Shown: piece by piece, positions 1 to 9,109 of the stretch
Numbering within the stretch: position 1 is the first letter of the stretch
Layout of the letters: every line of letters begins with the position of its first letter
Source: Pseudomonas synxantha
GTDB taxonomy: Bacteria > Pseudomonadota > Gammaproteobacteria > Pseudomonadales > Pseudomonadaceae
Assembly (NCBI GenBank): GCA_945874835.1
Contig: CAMCJM010000007.1
Coordinates: 1 to 38,353 of the forward strand
Direction: 5' to 3'
Length of the DNA: 38,353 bases
The notes under the pieces: generated by a model
The model's database searches: none
Told to the model about the DNA's origin: nothing
Seen by the model: only the letters and a program-made list of their open reading frames with translations
Translations under genes and position numbers: made by a program

Positions 1-103
1 GTCGAAAACTGGGTGCGTTCAGTAGCCGTATCCCCTTTGTGGCACTCAGCAGGCTTTGTATATGAGCCCACTCGGTATCGCTTAACTGGCTTCTGTCGGT
101 CAT
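1..103 (-). CDS. Transposase N-terminus (IS5-family-like), partial
   Basis: The ATG is at 103 and the frame runs leftward out of the window, giving 34 codons. The protein begins MTDRSQLSDTEWAHIQSLL, which has the 'LSDxEWxxIxxLL' pattern of the N-terminal domain of IS5-family DDE transposases. The catalytic DDE residues would lie beyond the edge. The copy at the right end encodes the same residues except codon 33, which is Phe here and Cys there. Family assignment comes from pattern recognition of a short fragment, so the subgroup is uncertain. Confidence 0.75.
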   Translation of the reverse strand, partial: MTDRSQLSDTEWAHIQSLLSATKGIRLLNAPSFR

Positions 104-146
104 GGCAAAAGCCAGATTCTAGCCGGTGGCTTACGTCAACAGAACC
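1..146 (-). mobile_element. 5' end of an IS5-family-like insertion sequence, cut by window edge
   Basis: This is the terminal part of an insertion sequence that runs out of the window to the left. Its reverse complement starts at 146 with GGTTCTGTTGACG and matches the right end of the window (38212-38353) over its whole shared length except one base. The two copies diverge outside the element immediately after a CTAG (146-149 here), which marks the element border to within a few bases. TA or CTAG next to the tip is compatible with IS5-family target duplications. The other end is not in the window, so the inverted repeat, length and subgroup cannot be fixed. Confidence 0.85.
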
Positions 147-218
147 TAGTTTAATCACACGGCTTGTGATTTGCCAGCGGCATTGGGCCGTGCGGGCGCG
201 TATTTTAAGCGGTTGAGG

Positions 219-602
219 TCAATGACGAAGCTGTTCAATGCGGACCGGCACCACACCGTCACGCAGCATGCCCAGTTGCTCGGCAGCTTTTTGTGAAAGA
301 TCGATGATGCGCTGCTTGGCATAGGGGCCGCGGTCGTTGATGCGTACCACTACGATTTTGTTGTTGCGCAGGTTGGTCACCTGTACCTGGCTGCCAAATG
401 GCAGGCTGCGGTGCGCGGCGGTCAGGGCGTTTTGGTCGAAGCGTTCGCCGCTGGCCGTTTTGTTGCCGTGGTGGCGCGCGCCGTAATAAGACGCCTGGCC
501 TTCGGCGCGGTAACCCTGCGGATCGACCTGGCCCTGTCCTTTGCTAGCGCAGCCGCCAAGCAGCAGTGTTAGGCAGGTAAGTAGTGCGGCGCTTTTAAGC
601 AT
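219..602 (-). CDS. Small RlpA-like lipoprotein (DPBB domain)
   Basis: This 127-residue protein has a lipoprotein signal peptide: a hydrophobic stretch at residues 5-16 and a lipobox LGGC with Cys18. It is followed by a double-psi beta-barrel domain of the RlpA family (about residues 36-125). RlpA of Pseudomonas aeruginosa is a lytic transglycosylase that cuts peptidoglycan lacking stem peptides. Glu53, His64 and Asp90 have the spacing of the active-site residues in that protein (E, +11 H, +37 D), so the fold looks catalytically complete. It lacks the C-terminal SPOR domain of full RlpA, so septal targeting is not expected. GGAG lies about 10 bases before the ATG. It lies downstream of gatB on the same strand, but separated by 251 bases of palindromes. 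The insertion sequence lies 70 bases past its stop codon. Exact substrate is inferred. Confidence 0.85.
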   Translation of the reverse strand: MLKSAALLTCLTLLLGGCASKGQGQVDPQGYRAEGQASYYGARHHGNKTASGERFDQNALTAAHRSLPFGSQVQVTNLRNNKIVVVRINDRGPYAKQRIIDLSQKAAEQLGMLRDGVVPVRIEQLRH

Positions 603-613
603 GTGGACTCCGC

Positions 614-648
614 GTAAGGTGGAAGATGCTTTTTCTTCCGCCGTGGTT
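614..648. repeat. Palindromic repeat unit A (hairpin)
   Basis: This 35-base unit matches 32 of 35 bases in unit B at 716-750. Its core GGTGGAAGA...TCTTCCGCC can fold into a 9-pair stem with a short T-rich loop. It lies just upstream of the RlpA-like start codon at 602, so it would sit in that gene's mRNA leader. It resembles the GGTGGA-type intergenic palindromes that I associate with Pseudomonas genomes. The genome-wide copy number is not visible here. Confidence 0.7.
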
Positions 649-650
649 AT

Positions 651-678
651 GGGTGGATGGATGAAGCGCCATCCACCC
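651..678. repeat. Perfect GGGTGGATGG palindrome
   Basis: GGGTGGATGG at 651-660 pairs with CCATCCACCC at 669-678 around an 8-base loop. It is a second hairpin lying between units A and B and shares the GGTGGA/TCCACC theme. No T-run follows on either strand, so it is not a classical terminator. Confidence 0.7.
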
Positions 679-715
679 TCCGGTCTGATGGCGGACTACT
701 GGCTGCGAGAGTTGA

Positions 716-750
716 GTAGGGTGGAAGACGCTTTTTCTTCCGCCATGGTT
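716..750. repeat. Palindromic repeat unit B (hairpin)
   Basis: This direct repeat of unit A has three mismatches and starts exactly 102 bases further on. It has the same foldable core, GGTGGAAGA...TCTTCCGCC. A weaker nested palindrome follows at about 751-790 (GGCGT...ACGCC within GGTGG...CCACC). Together these make a run of four hairpins between gatB and the RlpA-like gene. Confidence 0.7.
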
Positions 751-809
751 TTGGTGGGTAAGGCGTCAAATACGCCCCCCGATCCACCTTGCGGTCTTGC
801 GCAGAGCAA

Positions 810-831
810 GACGCCGGGCAAGCCCGGCGTC
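810..831 (-). terminator. Possible terminator after gatB
   Basis: GACGCCGGGC, a two-base loop, then GCCCGGCGTC gives a perfect 10-pair GC-rich stem, 22 bases past the gatB stop codon. On the minus strand it is followed by TTGCTCT, a poor U-tract. It may therefore act as a weak or factor-assisted terminator, or simply protect the 3' end. Confidence 0.5.
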
Positions 832-853
832 GATTGGTTGCAACTCCAAGGGT

Positions 854-2302
854 TTAGCCTTCGAGCTTTTTCTTCAGCAGTTCGTTCACTTGTGCAGGGT
901 TGGCCTTGCCTTTAGAAGCCTTCATGGCCTGGCCGACGAAGAAACCGAACATTTTGCCGCGCTTGGCTTCATCGCTGGCGCGGTACTGTTCAACCTGCTC
1001 GGCGTTGGCGGCAAGCACTTCGTCGAGCATCGTTTCAATAGCACCCGAGTCGGTGACCTGTTTAAGGCCCTTCTTCTCGATCACTTCATCGGCACTGGCG
1101 CCTTCACCGGCGGCCAAGGCCTCGAAGACCATCTTGGCGATTTTGCCGCTGATGGTGTTGTCCTTGATGCGCAGGATCATCCCGCCCAGTTGTTCGGCGG
1201 AGACGGGTGACTGCTCGATCTCCAGATTGCCGCTGTTGAGCAGGCTGGACAGCTCACCCATCACCCAGTTGGCGGCCAGTTTGGCATCGCCGCAGACGGC
1301 GTTGACGGCCTCGAAGTAGTCGGCCAGTTCGCGGCTGGCGGCCAGCACGTCGGCGTCGTAGGCGGACAAACCGAACTGCGCTTCAAAGCGCTCGCGCTTC
1401 TGCACCGGCAGTTCCGGCAGGGTGGCGCGGATTTCATCGAGGAAGCTTTGCTCGATCACCACCGGCAGCAGGTCCGGGCAGGGGAAGTAACGGTAGTCGT
1501 TGGCTTCTTCCTTGCTGCGCATGGAGCGCGTCTGGTCTTTGTTCGGGTCGTATAGGCGGGTTTCCTGCACCACCTTGCCGCCATCTTCGATCAGTTCGAT
1601 CTGCCGCTGTACTTCGTGGTTGATGGCTTTTTCGATAAAGCGGAACGAGTTAACGTTCTTGATCTCGGCGCGCGTGCCGAACTCGGCCTGGCCCTTTGGC
1701 CGTACCGAAACGTTGCAGTCGCAGCGCAGTGAGCCTTCGGCCATGTTGCCGTCGCAGATGCCCAAGTAGCGTACCAGCGCGTGCATGGCCTTGACGTAAG
1801 CCACGGCTTCCTTGGCGCTGCGGATATCCGGCTCGGAGACGATCTCCAAAAGCGGCGTGCCAGCACGGTTGAGGTCGATGCCGCTCATGCCGTGGAAGTC
1901 TTCGTGCAGGCTTTTGCCGGCGTCTTCTTCCAGGTGCGCACGGGTGATGCCAATGCGCTTCTGGGTGCCGTCTTCCAGGGTGATGTCGAGGAAGCCCTTG
2001 CCGACGATGGGGTGATCCATCTGGCTGGTTTGGTAGCCCTTGGGCAGATCCGGGTAGAAGTAATTTTTGCGGGCGAAGATGTTTTGCGGCGCGATTTCTG
2101 CGTCAATCGCCAAGCCGAACTTGCAGGCCATGCGCACGGCTTCAGCATTCAGCACCGGCAGGGTGCCGGGCATGCCTAGGTCAACCAGGCTGGCCTGGGT
2201 GTTGGGCTCGGCACCGAAAGCGATGGCGCTGGCGGAGAAAATCTTCGATTGGGTGCTGAGCTGGGCATGAATTTCCAGCCCGATTACGGTTTCCCATTGC
2301 AT
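854..2302 (-). CDS. gatB: Asp/Glu-tRNA amidotransferase subunit B
   Basis: GatB (482 residues) is the tRNA-binding kinase subunit of the GatCAB amidotransferase. The complex converts Glu-tRNA(Gln) and/or Asp-tRNA(Asn) to the amidated forms. The N-terminus [15 protein letters not shown] and the conserved stretch [13 protein letters not shown] (about residues 77-89) are diagnostic. The C-terminal part is the YqeY-like helical tail. I place the start at 2302 rather than the upstream in-frame ATG at 2344. The family begins at MQWETVIG, a GAGGA ribosome site sits about 8 bases upstream, and the longer version would overlap gatA by 31 bases. It is the last gene of gatC-gatA-gatB, 11 bases after gatA. 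Confidence 0.98.
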   Translation of the reverse strand: MQWETVIGLEIHAQLSTQSKIFSASAIAFGAEPNTQASLVDLGMPGTLPVLNAEAVRMACKFGLAIDAEIAPQNIFARKNYFYPDLPKGYQTSQMDHPIVGKGFLDITLEDGTQKRIGITRAHLEEDAGKSLHEDFHGMSGIDLNRAGTPLLEIVSEPDIRSAKEAVAYVKAMHALVRYLGICDGNMAEGSLRCDCNVSVRPKGQAEFGTRAEIKNVNSFRFIEKAINHEVQRQIELIEDGGKVVQETRLYDPNKDQTRSMRSKEEANDYRYFPCPDLLPVVIEQSFLDEIRATLPELPVQKRERFEAQFGLSAYDADVLAASRELADYFEAVNAVCGDAKLAANWVMGELSSLLNSGNLEIEQSPVSAEQLGGMILRIKDNTISGKIAKMVFEALAAGEGASADEVIEKKGLKQVTDSGAIETMLDEVLAANAEQVEQYRASDEAKRGKMFGFFVGQAMKASKGKANPAQVNELLKKKLEG

Positions 2303-2313
2303 GTCAGTCGTCC

Positions 2314-3765
2314 TCAGAATCCAGCCGGAGCTTGTGTGTGCCAATCAGTGACCTGTTGGTACTGGTGGGCGACGTTGAGCAGGCGGCCTTCCTGGAAGTA
2401 GTTGCCGAGCAACTGCACGCCGACCGGCAAGCCATCGACGAAGCCCGCAGGCATCGACAAGCCGGGGATGCCGGCTAGGTTGGCGGTGATGGTGTAGATG
2501 TCTTCCAGGTAGGCGGCGACCGGATCGTTGTTCTTCTCGCCGAGCTTCCAGGCCAGGTTTGGCGTGGTCGGGCCGAGGATCACGTCAACGTCATGAAAGG
2601 CGGCAACGAAATCGTTTTTGATCAGGCGACGGATTTTCTGCGCCTTGAGGTAGTAGGCGTCGTAGTAGCCAGCGGACAGCGCGTAGGTGCCGACCATGAT
2701 GCGGCGCTTCACTTCCGCGCCAAAACCTTCGCCGCGTGAGCGCTTGTAGAGGTCTTCCAGGTTCACCGGGTTTTCACAGCGATAGCCGAAACGCACGCCG
2801 TCAAAGCGCGACAGGTTGCTGCTGGCTTCGGCCGGGGCGATGACGTAGTAGGCGGGGATCGCGTGCTGCATGTTCGGCAGGCTGATGTCTTTGACGGTCG
2901 CGCCGAGCTTTTTCAGCTCATCAACCACGGCCATCACCTTCTCGCCGATGCGTGCATCCAGGCCTGTGCCGAAGTATTCCTTGGGCAAACCGATACGCAG
3001 GCCAGCCAACGGCTGGCTGAGGGCGGCGAGGTAATCGTCTACCGGCTGATCGACGCTGGTGGAGTCCTTGGCGTCGAAGCCGGCCATGGCTTGCAGCATC
3101 AGTGCGCAGTCTTCTGCAGTGCGTGCCAGGGGGCCGCCCTGATCGAGGCTCGATGCATAAGCGATCATGCCCCAGCGCGAGACGCGGCCGTAGGTCGGCT
3201 TGATCCCTGTGAGGTTGGTCAGCGCCGCGGGCTGGCGGATCGAGCCGCCGGTGTCGGTGCCGGTCGCTGCGGGCAGCAGGCGTGCAGCCACGGCAGCCGC
3301 CGAGCCGCCTGAGGAACCGCCCGGTACGCGGGTCAGATCCCAGGGATTTTTTACCGCGCCGAAGTGGCTGGACTCGTTGGCCGAACCCATGGCGAATTCG
3401 TCCATGTTCAGCTTGCCGAGGGTCACGGTCCCGGCGGCGGCGAGTTTTTCCACTACGGTGGCGTTATACGGAGCCTTGAAGCCGCTGAGGATCTTCGAGC
3501 CGCAGGTGGTCAGTACATCCTGCGTGCAAAACAGGTCTTTGTGCGCAATCGGTGCGCCGAGCAGGGCGCTGCTTTCGCCAGCGGCGCGGCGCGCATCGGC
3601 AGTCTGGGCCTGGGCGATGGCTTGATCAGCGGTGACGGTGATAAAGCTGTTGAGTTGCGGGTCCAGTTGGGCAATGCGCGCCAGCAGGTTGCGGGTCAGT
3701 TCTTCAGCAGAAAACTGTTTGTCGGCGAGTCCGCGGGCGATCTCGGCCAGGGTCAATTGATGCAT
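2314..3765 (-). CDS. gatA: Asp/Glu-tRNA amidotransferase subunit A
   Basis: GatA (483 residues) is the glutaminase subunit. It releases ammonia from glutamine and channels it to GatB. It belongs to the amidase-signature family. The Ser-cisSer-Lys catalytic set is visible: Lys76 in APIAHKDLF, Ser151 in PGGSSGGS and Ser175 in TDTGGS, with the same spacing as in the Staphylococcus aureus enzyme. Length is normal. It is the middle gene of the gatCAB operon: 15 bases after gatC, and its stop codon adjoins the gatB ribosome site. Confidence 0.98.
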   Translation of the reverse strand: MHQLTLAEIARGLADKQFSAEELTRNLLARIAQLDPQLNSFITVTADQAIAQAQTADARRAAGESSALLGAPIAHKDLFCTQDVLTTCGSKILSGFKAPYNATVVEKLAAAGTVTLGKLNMDEFAMGSANESSHFGAVKNPWDLTRVPGGSSGGSAAAVAARLLPAATGTDTGGSIRQPAALTNLTGIKPTYGRVSRWGMIAYASSLDQGGPLARTAEDCALMLQAMAGFDAKDSTSVDQPVDDYLAALSQPLAGLRIGLPKEYFGTGLDARIGEKVMAVVDELKKLGATVKDISLPNMQHAIPAYYVIAPAEASSNLSRFDGVRFGYRCENPVNLEDLYKRSRGEGFGAEVKRRIMVGTYALSAGYYDAYYLKAQKIRRLIKNDFVAAFHDVDVILGPTTPNLAWKLGEKNNDPVAAYLEDIYTITANLAGIPGLSMPAGFVDGLPVGVQLLGNYFQEGRLLNVAHQYQQVTDWHTQAPAGF

Positions 3766-3780
3766 GAGGTGGCTTTTCCC

Positions 3781-4068
3781 TTACTCGATGACTTTCGGAA
3801 CCAGATACAGGCCGTTCTCGACGGCCGGGGCGATGGCTTGATAAGCCTCGCGCTGGTTGCGTTCGGTGACCTGATCGGCGCGTAGGCGCTGGGTGGCTTC
3901 CAGTGGGTGGGCCAGCGGTTCGATGCCGTCGGTATTGACCGCCTGCATCTGGTCAATCAGGCCGAGAATGTTGTTCAGGGTCGCGGTGGTGTCTGGAATA
4001 TCGGCGTCATTCAGGCCCAGTCGAGCCAGATGAGCGATTTTCTCCACGTCGGAGCGTTCAAGCGCCAT
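3781..4068 (-). CDS. gatC: Asp/Glu-tRNA amidotransferase subunit C
   Basis: GatC (95 residues) is the small strap subunit that wraps GatA and GatB and stabilises the complex. The opening [19 protein letters not shown] and the LNxILxxIDQMxxVxTxGxxPLAHP pattern are typical. A GGGGA sequence about 6 bases before the ATG serves as the ribosome site. It is the first gene of gatCAB and is divergent from mreB. The 265 bases between them must hold both promoters, but I found no clear -10/-35 pair for gatC. Confidence 0.97.
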   Translation of the reverse strand: MALERSDVEKIAHLARLGLNDADIPDTTATLNNILGLIDQMQAVNTDGIEPLAHPLEATQRLRADQVTERNQREAYQAIAPAVENGLYLVPKVIE

Positions 4069-4235
4069 CAGATGTCTCCCCTATTAAACGCAGCGCAATG
4101 CTTGGCTGTCGGTGCAAATGTGAACGGGTTCCCGTGTCGGACATATCAGGGAACAGATCGCAAAAGGTGGTGGTCAAAGGTCGCGATGATGAGCCGTAAA
4201 GCCCGGAAAAGCCGGCAATCTACCATATTGGTGCC

Positions 4236-4264
4236 TTGCTCAAAATCCCTGCCGTTGTTAGAGT
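4236..4264 (+). promoter_or_regulatory. Candidate sigma-70 promoter of mreB
   Basis: TTGCTC (4236-4241), a 17-base spacer and TAGAGT (4259-4264) predict a start near 4271 and a leader of about 63 bases before mreB. The match to consensus is partial (3/6 and 4/6). This rests on sequence pattern and position only. Confidence 0.4.
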
Positions 4265-4321
4265 TTGCCGCACTTTTTACCTGCGCGTTTGTGCGCTTGC
4301 CTTTACCCACGCGCTGCCTAG

Positions 4322-5371
<1,050 letters not shown>

Positions 5372-5392
5372 ACGCGAGCGCTCCAAGTCTTG

Positions 5393-5431
5393 AGCTGCAA
5401 GCCGGGTTAACCTGCTTGCAGCTTTTGTTTT
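5393..5431 (+). terminator. Intrinsic terminator between mreB and mreC
   Basis: AGCTGCAAGC (5393-5402) and GCTTGCAGCT (5414-5423) form a perfect 10-pair stem. It is followed by TTTTGTTTT. It starts 21 bases after the mreB stop codon and lies inside the mreBCD cluster, so it should reduce read-through and favour MreB over MreC/MreD. Confidence 0.75.
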
Positions 5432-5452
5432 GCTGCCTGCCGCTGTGAGGAA

Positions 5453-6418
5453 TTGCCGATCAAACCGCTATTTGCCAAAGGTCCTTCGCTGGGTGTTCGC
5501 CTGTTGGTGTTCACCGTGCTTTCGGCTGCGCTGATGGTGGTCGATGCGCGCTTGACATTGCTGCAGCCCTTGCGTGCGCAGCTGGGCTTGATTGTCGCGC
5601 CGGTGTATTGGGCTGGGCGTCTACCGGTGCGCATTTGGGACAGTGCGACTCAGGAGCTGAGCACGCGCAGCGAGCTGACCGCTGAAAACGAGCGCCTCAA
5701 GGCCGAACAGCTGATGTTGCAGCGTCGCTTGCAGAAGTTGGCCGCCCTCACCGAGCAAAACGTGCGCCTGCGCGAATTGCTTAACTCCGCCGCGTTGGTG
5801 GATGACGAGGTGTTGGCCACTGAGCTGATTGGTATCGACCCCAATCCGTTTACCCATCGCATCCTCATCGACAAAGGCGAGAAAGACGGCGTGGTCATGG
5901 GCCAGCCTGTGCTGGATGCGCGCGGTCTGATGGGTCAGGTGGTCGAAGTCATGCCCTATACCTCGCGCGTGCTGCTGCTCACCGACACCACTCACAGCAT
6001 TCCGGTGCAGGTCAATCGCAATGGCCTGCGCGCCATTGCCAGCGGTACAGGCAACCCGGAGCGCCTGGAGTTGCGCCATGTGGCGGACACGGCAGACATC
6101 AAAGAAGGCGATCTGCTGGTTAGCTCGGGTCTGGGCCAGCGCTTCCCGGCCGGTTATCCGGTGGCCATGGTCAGCGAAGTGATCCATGACTCCGGCCAGC
6201 CCTTTGCGATTGTGCGCGCGGTGCCGACGGCCATGCTCAATCGCAGTCGCTACATGCTGCTGGTGTTCACCGACCCGCGTACCCCGGAGCAGCGTGCGAC
6301 CGAATCGGCGCAGGCACAGGAAGCGCTGGATCAGGAAATTCTTCAGCAGGCACAACCTGCTGTTCAGGCGGCAGGTGCATCTGCACCTACCGTCAATCCG
6401 CCAGAGGCAGCGCAATGA
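5453..6418 (+). CDS. mreC: Rod shape-determining protein MreC
   Basis: MreC (321 residues) is a single-pass inner-membrane protein. It links MreB to PBP2/RodA in the elongasome. Residues about 12-29 form the membrane helix, residues about 67-110 a coiled coil, and the rest the periplasmic beta domain (LIGIDPNPFTHR, DARGLMGQV and the later DLLVSSGLG are conserved). The C-terminal tail is Ala/Gln/Pro-rich. The start is unusual: the only in-frame standard candidate is TTG at 5453, just two bases after GAGG. An in-frame stop lies upstream at 5408. ATC at 5459 would have a better ribosome-site spacing of 8 bases. The stop overlaps the mreD start (ATGA). Confidence 0.95.
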   Translation: MPIKPLFAKGPSLGVRLLVFTVLSAALMVVDARLTLLQPLRAQLGLIVAPVYWAGRLPVRIWDSATQELSTRSELTAENERLKAEQLMLQRRLQKLAALTEQNVRLRELLNSAALVDDEVLATELIGIDPNPFTHRILIDKGEKDGVVMGQPVLDARGLMGQVVEVMPYTSRVLLLTDTTHSIPVQVNRNGLRAIASGTGNPERLELRHVADTADIKEGDLLVSSGLGQRFPAGYPVAMVSEVIHDSGQPFAIVRAVPTAMLNRSRYMLLVFTDPRTPEQRATESAQAQEALDQEILQQAQPAVQAAGASAPTVNPPEAAQ

Positions 6419-6903
6419 TGGCCGCACGGGCAAGCAATATCTGGTTGGTGTGGTTGACGTTGGCGGTTGCACTGCTGCTGAGCGTGGCCAGCCTGCCGAA
6501 GTTCATGGAGCTGGGTCGTCCCTTGTGGCTGGCGTTGTTTCTGACCTACTGGGTGCTGGCTGTGCCGCATCGCGTAGGCATGACCACAGCCTGGTGCCTG
6601 GGGTTGCTGGCGGATGTGCTTAACGGCAGCCTGCTGGGGCAGAATGCGCTGATTTTGACCTTGATCACCTTTCTTGTGCTGACCTTGCACCAGCGCCTGC
6701 GCATGTTTCCGATGTGGCAACAGAGCATGGTGCTGCTGGTAGTCTTTGGCTTGGCGCAACTGGTCCAGCTTTGGCTCAACGCCCTCACCGGCAGCCGTCC
6801 ACCGACCCTGACCTTTGTCTTGCCGGCGCTGATCAGTGCGCTGCTCTGGCCATGGGTCTGTGCCGTCTTGCGCGGGTTACACCAGCGCGTGGGTGTCAAC
6901 TAA
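6415..6903 (+). CDS. mreD: Rod shape-determining protein MreD
   Basis: MreD (162 residues) is a small multi-pass inner-membrane protein of the elongasome that partners MreC. Several hydrophobic segments cover about residues 8-25, 30-50, 55-85, 98-118 and 130-155. The conserved family pattern PHRVGMTTAWCLGLLADVLNG is in the middle. The ATG overlaps the mreC stop (ATGA), suggesting translational coupling. A second ATG follows directly at 6418. A small palindrome, GCAAGG...CCTTGC (6904-6923), follows the stop codon but has no T-run. Confidence 0.95.
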   Translation: MMAARASNIWLVWLTLAVALLLSVASLPKFMELGRPLWLALFLTYWVLAVPHRVGMTTAWCLGLLADVLNGSLLGQNALILTLITFLVLTLHQRLRMFPMWQQSMVLLVVFGLAQLVQLWLNALTGSRPPTLTFVLPALISALLWPWVCAVLRGLHQRVGVN

Positions 6904-6948
6904 GCAAGGTGCCTTGGCCTTGCGTCTATCCGACAGGGAGAAGTCTGC

Positions 6949-7569
6949 ATGGCCACGCTCTATCTCGCATCTGGCTCGCCACGGCGACGCGAACTGCTGA
7001 CGCAGATTGGCGTGCCGTTTCTCACGCAAATCGCGCCGATTGATGAAAATGCATTGCCAGATGAGCCGCCATCAGCCTATGTAGAGCGCCTGGCGCGTGC
7101 CAAAGGCCAGGCCGGTTTGGCTGCGCTGAGCAATCCAGCCGATGCGGTTGTGCTCGGTGCGGATACCGCCGTGGTGCTGGATGGACGCATTCTCGGCAAG
7201 CCTCTGGATCGTGCCGATGCGCTGGCGACTTTGCAGGCGTTGTCGGGTCGGTGCCATGAGGTGCTGACGGCGGTGGCGCTGGTAAGCCGCGAACGGATTG
7301 TTTCGCAGGTAGTCACAAGCCATGTCAGGTTCCGGGCATTGTCCGTGGCCGAAATCGAGGCCTACTGGGCCAGCGGTGAGCCGCAGGACAAAGCTGGCAG
7401 CTATGGCATTCAGGGGCTGGCAGCGATTTTTGTCAGTCAGTTGCAAGGCAGTTACTCGGCGGTGGTCGGTTTGCCGTTGTGTGAGACGGCAGCCTTGCTC
7501 GCCGAATTTGCTATTCCGTGCTGGCAAACGTTGCCAGTTCACAGTCACGAGGTTGTCGGTCGTGGGTAA
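6949..7569 (+). CDS. maf: Maf-family nucleotide pyrophosphatase (YhdE-type)
   Basis: This Maf/Ham1-fold nucleotide pyrophosphatase has 206 residues. Family members of the YhdE type hydrolyse dTTP and UTP to monophosphates, which may clear modified nucleotides. The signature [12 protein letters not shown] (residues 6-17), the catalytic-site Asp72 in [16 protein letters not shown] and the [14 protein letters not shown] motif are all present. GGGAGAAG precedes the ATG. Its place right after mreBCD and before rng is the classic mre-maf-cafA order. Substrate preference is inferred from the family. Confidence 0.95.
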   Translation: MATLYLASGSPRRRELLTQIGVPFLTQIAPIDENALPDEPPSAYVERLARAKGQAGLAALSNPADAVVLGADTAVVLDGRILGKPLDRADALATLQALSGRCHEVLTAVALVSRERIVSQVVTSHVRFRALSVAEIEAYWASGEPQDKAGSYGIQGLAAIFVSQLQGSYSAVVGLPLCETAALLAEFAIPCWQTLPVHSHEVVGRG

Positions 7570-7629
7570 TGGGCTGCCGCTTCAGGTGCAGTGCCGCGGC
7601 TTTAGCTTGATCTCCCAAGAGATGTGCGC

Positions 7630-9087
7630 ATGAGCGAAGAGATCCTGATCAATATCACGCCGATGGAATCGCGCGTGGCGGTGGTGGAAAACGGCGTACT
7701 GCAAGAGGTTCACGTCGAGCGTACGCAAAAGCGCGGCATCGTCGGCAACATCTACAAAGGCAAAGTGGTGCGCGTGCTGCCGGGTATGCAAGCCGCGTTT
7801 ATCGACATTGGCCTGGAGCGTGCCGCGTTTATTCATGCGGCCGAAATATCCAGCCGTGAAGGTTCCGCCGTAGAGAGCATCAGCGCGCTGGTGCACGAAG
7901 GGCAGAGCCTGGTGGTGCAAGTCACCAAAGACCCGATTGGCAGCAAAGGCGCACGCCTGACGACACAGCTGTCGATTCCTTCGCGCTACCTGGTGTACAT
8001 GCCGCGCACCGCGCACGTTGGTATCTCCTTGAGAATTGAGGATGAAGCCGAGCGTGAGCGCCTGAAGAAAGTGGTCGCCGACTGTGTGGCGGCTGAAGGC
8101 ATCGAGGAGAGCGGCGGTTTTATCCTGCGCACGGCCGCCGAGGGTGCGGGTGCGGATGAAATTCTCGCGGACATCCGCTATTTGCGCCGTTTGTGGGGGC
8201 AAATCGCCACGCAGATGAAGGTCGGCCCTACGCCGCAAGTGATCTATGAAGACCTCAGCTTGGCACTGCGCACCTTGCGTGATCTGGTCAACCCGAAGAT
8301 CGAAAAGATCCGCATCGACTCGCGGGAAACCTTTGGCAGGATCACTCAGTTTGTCGATGAGTTGATGCCGGAAATTGCCGACCGCCTTGAGCATTACCCC
8401 GGTGAACGGCCGATCTTCGACCTGTACGGCGTTGAAGATGAGATTCAGAAAGCCCTTGAGCGCAAAGTGCCGCTCAAATCGGGTGGCTACCTGATCATCG
8501 ATCCGGCCGAGGCAATGAGCACCATTGACGTCAATACCGGTGCTTTCGTCGGCCATCGCACCCTTGAAGAGACCATCTTCAAAACCAATCTGGAGGCCGC
8601 CACCGCCATTGCCCGGCAACTGCGCCTGCGCAATATCGGCGGCATCATCATCATCGACTTCATCGACATGGAAGATGAAGAGCACCAGCGCCAAGTGCTG
8701 CGCACGCTGGAGAAACAACTGGAACGCGACCACGCGAAAACCAACATCATCGGCATTACCGAGTTGGGCCTGGTGCAGATGACCCGCAAGCGCACCCGCG
8801 AAAGCCTCGAGCAAGTGCTGTGCGAGTCCTGCAGTGCCTGCCAGGGGCGCGGCAAGCTGAAAACCGCAGAAACCACCTGCTATGAAATTTTCCGCGAGAT
8901 TCTACGTGAGGCGCGCGCCTATCAGGCCGAGGGCTACCGGGTGTTGGCCAATCAGAAGGTGGTGGATCGCCTGCTCGATGAAGAGTCGGGCAATGTTGCC
9001 GATCTGGAAGCCTTTATCGGCCGGACCATCAAATTTCAGGTGGAAACCATGTATTCCCAGGAGCAATACGATGTGGTGTTGCTCTGA
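7630..9087 (+). CDS. rng: Ribonuclease G
   Basis: RNase G (485 residues; also called CafA) is an endoribonuclease that matures the 5' end of 16S rRNA and cleaves some mRNAs. An S1-type RNA-binding domain occupies about residues 38-120. The catalytic DNase I-like part holds the metal-binding Asp300 (TIDVNTGAF) and Asp343 (IIDFIDM), with the 43-residue spacing seen in RNase E. The Zn-link cysteines are in CESCSACQG (398-405). The long C-terminal scaffold of RNase E is absent, which identifies RNase G. I prefer ATG 7630 to the in-frame GTG at 7624 because AAGAGA sits 7 bases before it. Confidence 0.96.
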   Translation: MSEEILINITPMESRVAVVENGVLQEVHVERTQKRGIVGNIYKGKVVRVLPGMQAAFIDIGLERAAFIHAAEISSREGSAVESISALVHEGQSLVVQVTKDPIGSKGARLTTQLSIPSRYLVYMPRTAHVGISLRIEDEAERERLKKVVADCVAAEGIEESGGFILRTAAEGAGADEILADIRYLRRLWGQIATQMKVGPTPQVIYEDLSLALRTLRDLVNPKIEKIRIDSRETFGRITQFVDELMPEIADRLEHYPGERPIFDLYGVEDEIQKALERKVPLKSGGYLIIDPAEAMSTIDVNTGAFVGHRTLEETIFKTNLEAATAIARQLRLRNIGGIIIIDFIDMEDEEHQRQVLRTLEKQLERDHAKTNIIGITELGLVQMTRKRTRESLEQVLCESCSACQGRGKLKTAETTCYEIFREILREARAYQAEGYRVLANQKVVDRLLDEESGNVADLEAFIGRTIKFQVETMYSQEQYDVVLL

Positions 9088-9109
9088 TATGTGCACGGGC
9101 CTGAACTGA

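Noticed and set aside
13-216. Open frame on the strand opposite the IS end, and its mirror at 38148-38345
   Set aside because: Both lie antisense to the transposase start and exist in both copies only because the IS is repeated. The two translations differ as soon as the IS ends.
6904-6923. Terminator between mreD and maf
   Set aside because: GCAAGG...CCTTGC is a 6-pair stem with no T-run; it is more likely chance or a minor mRNA hairpin.
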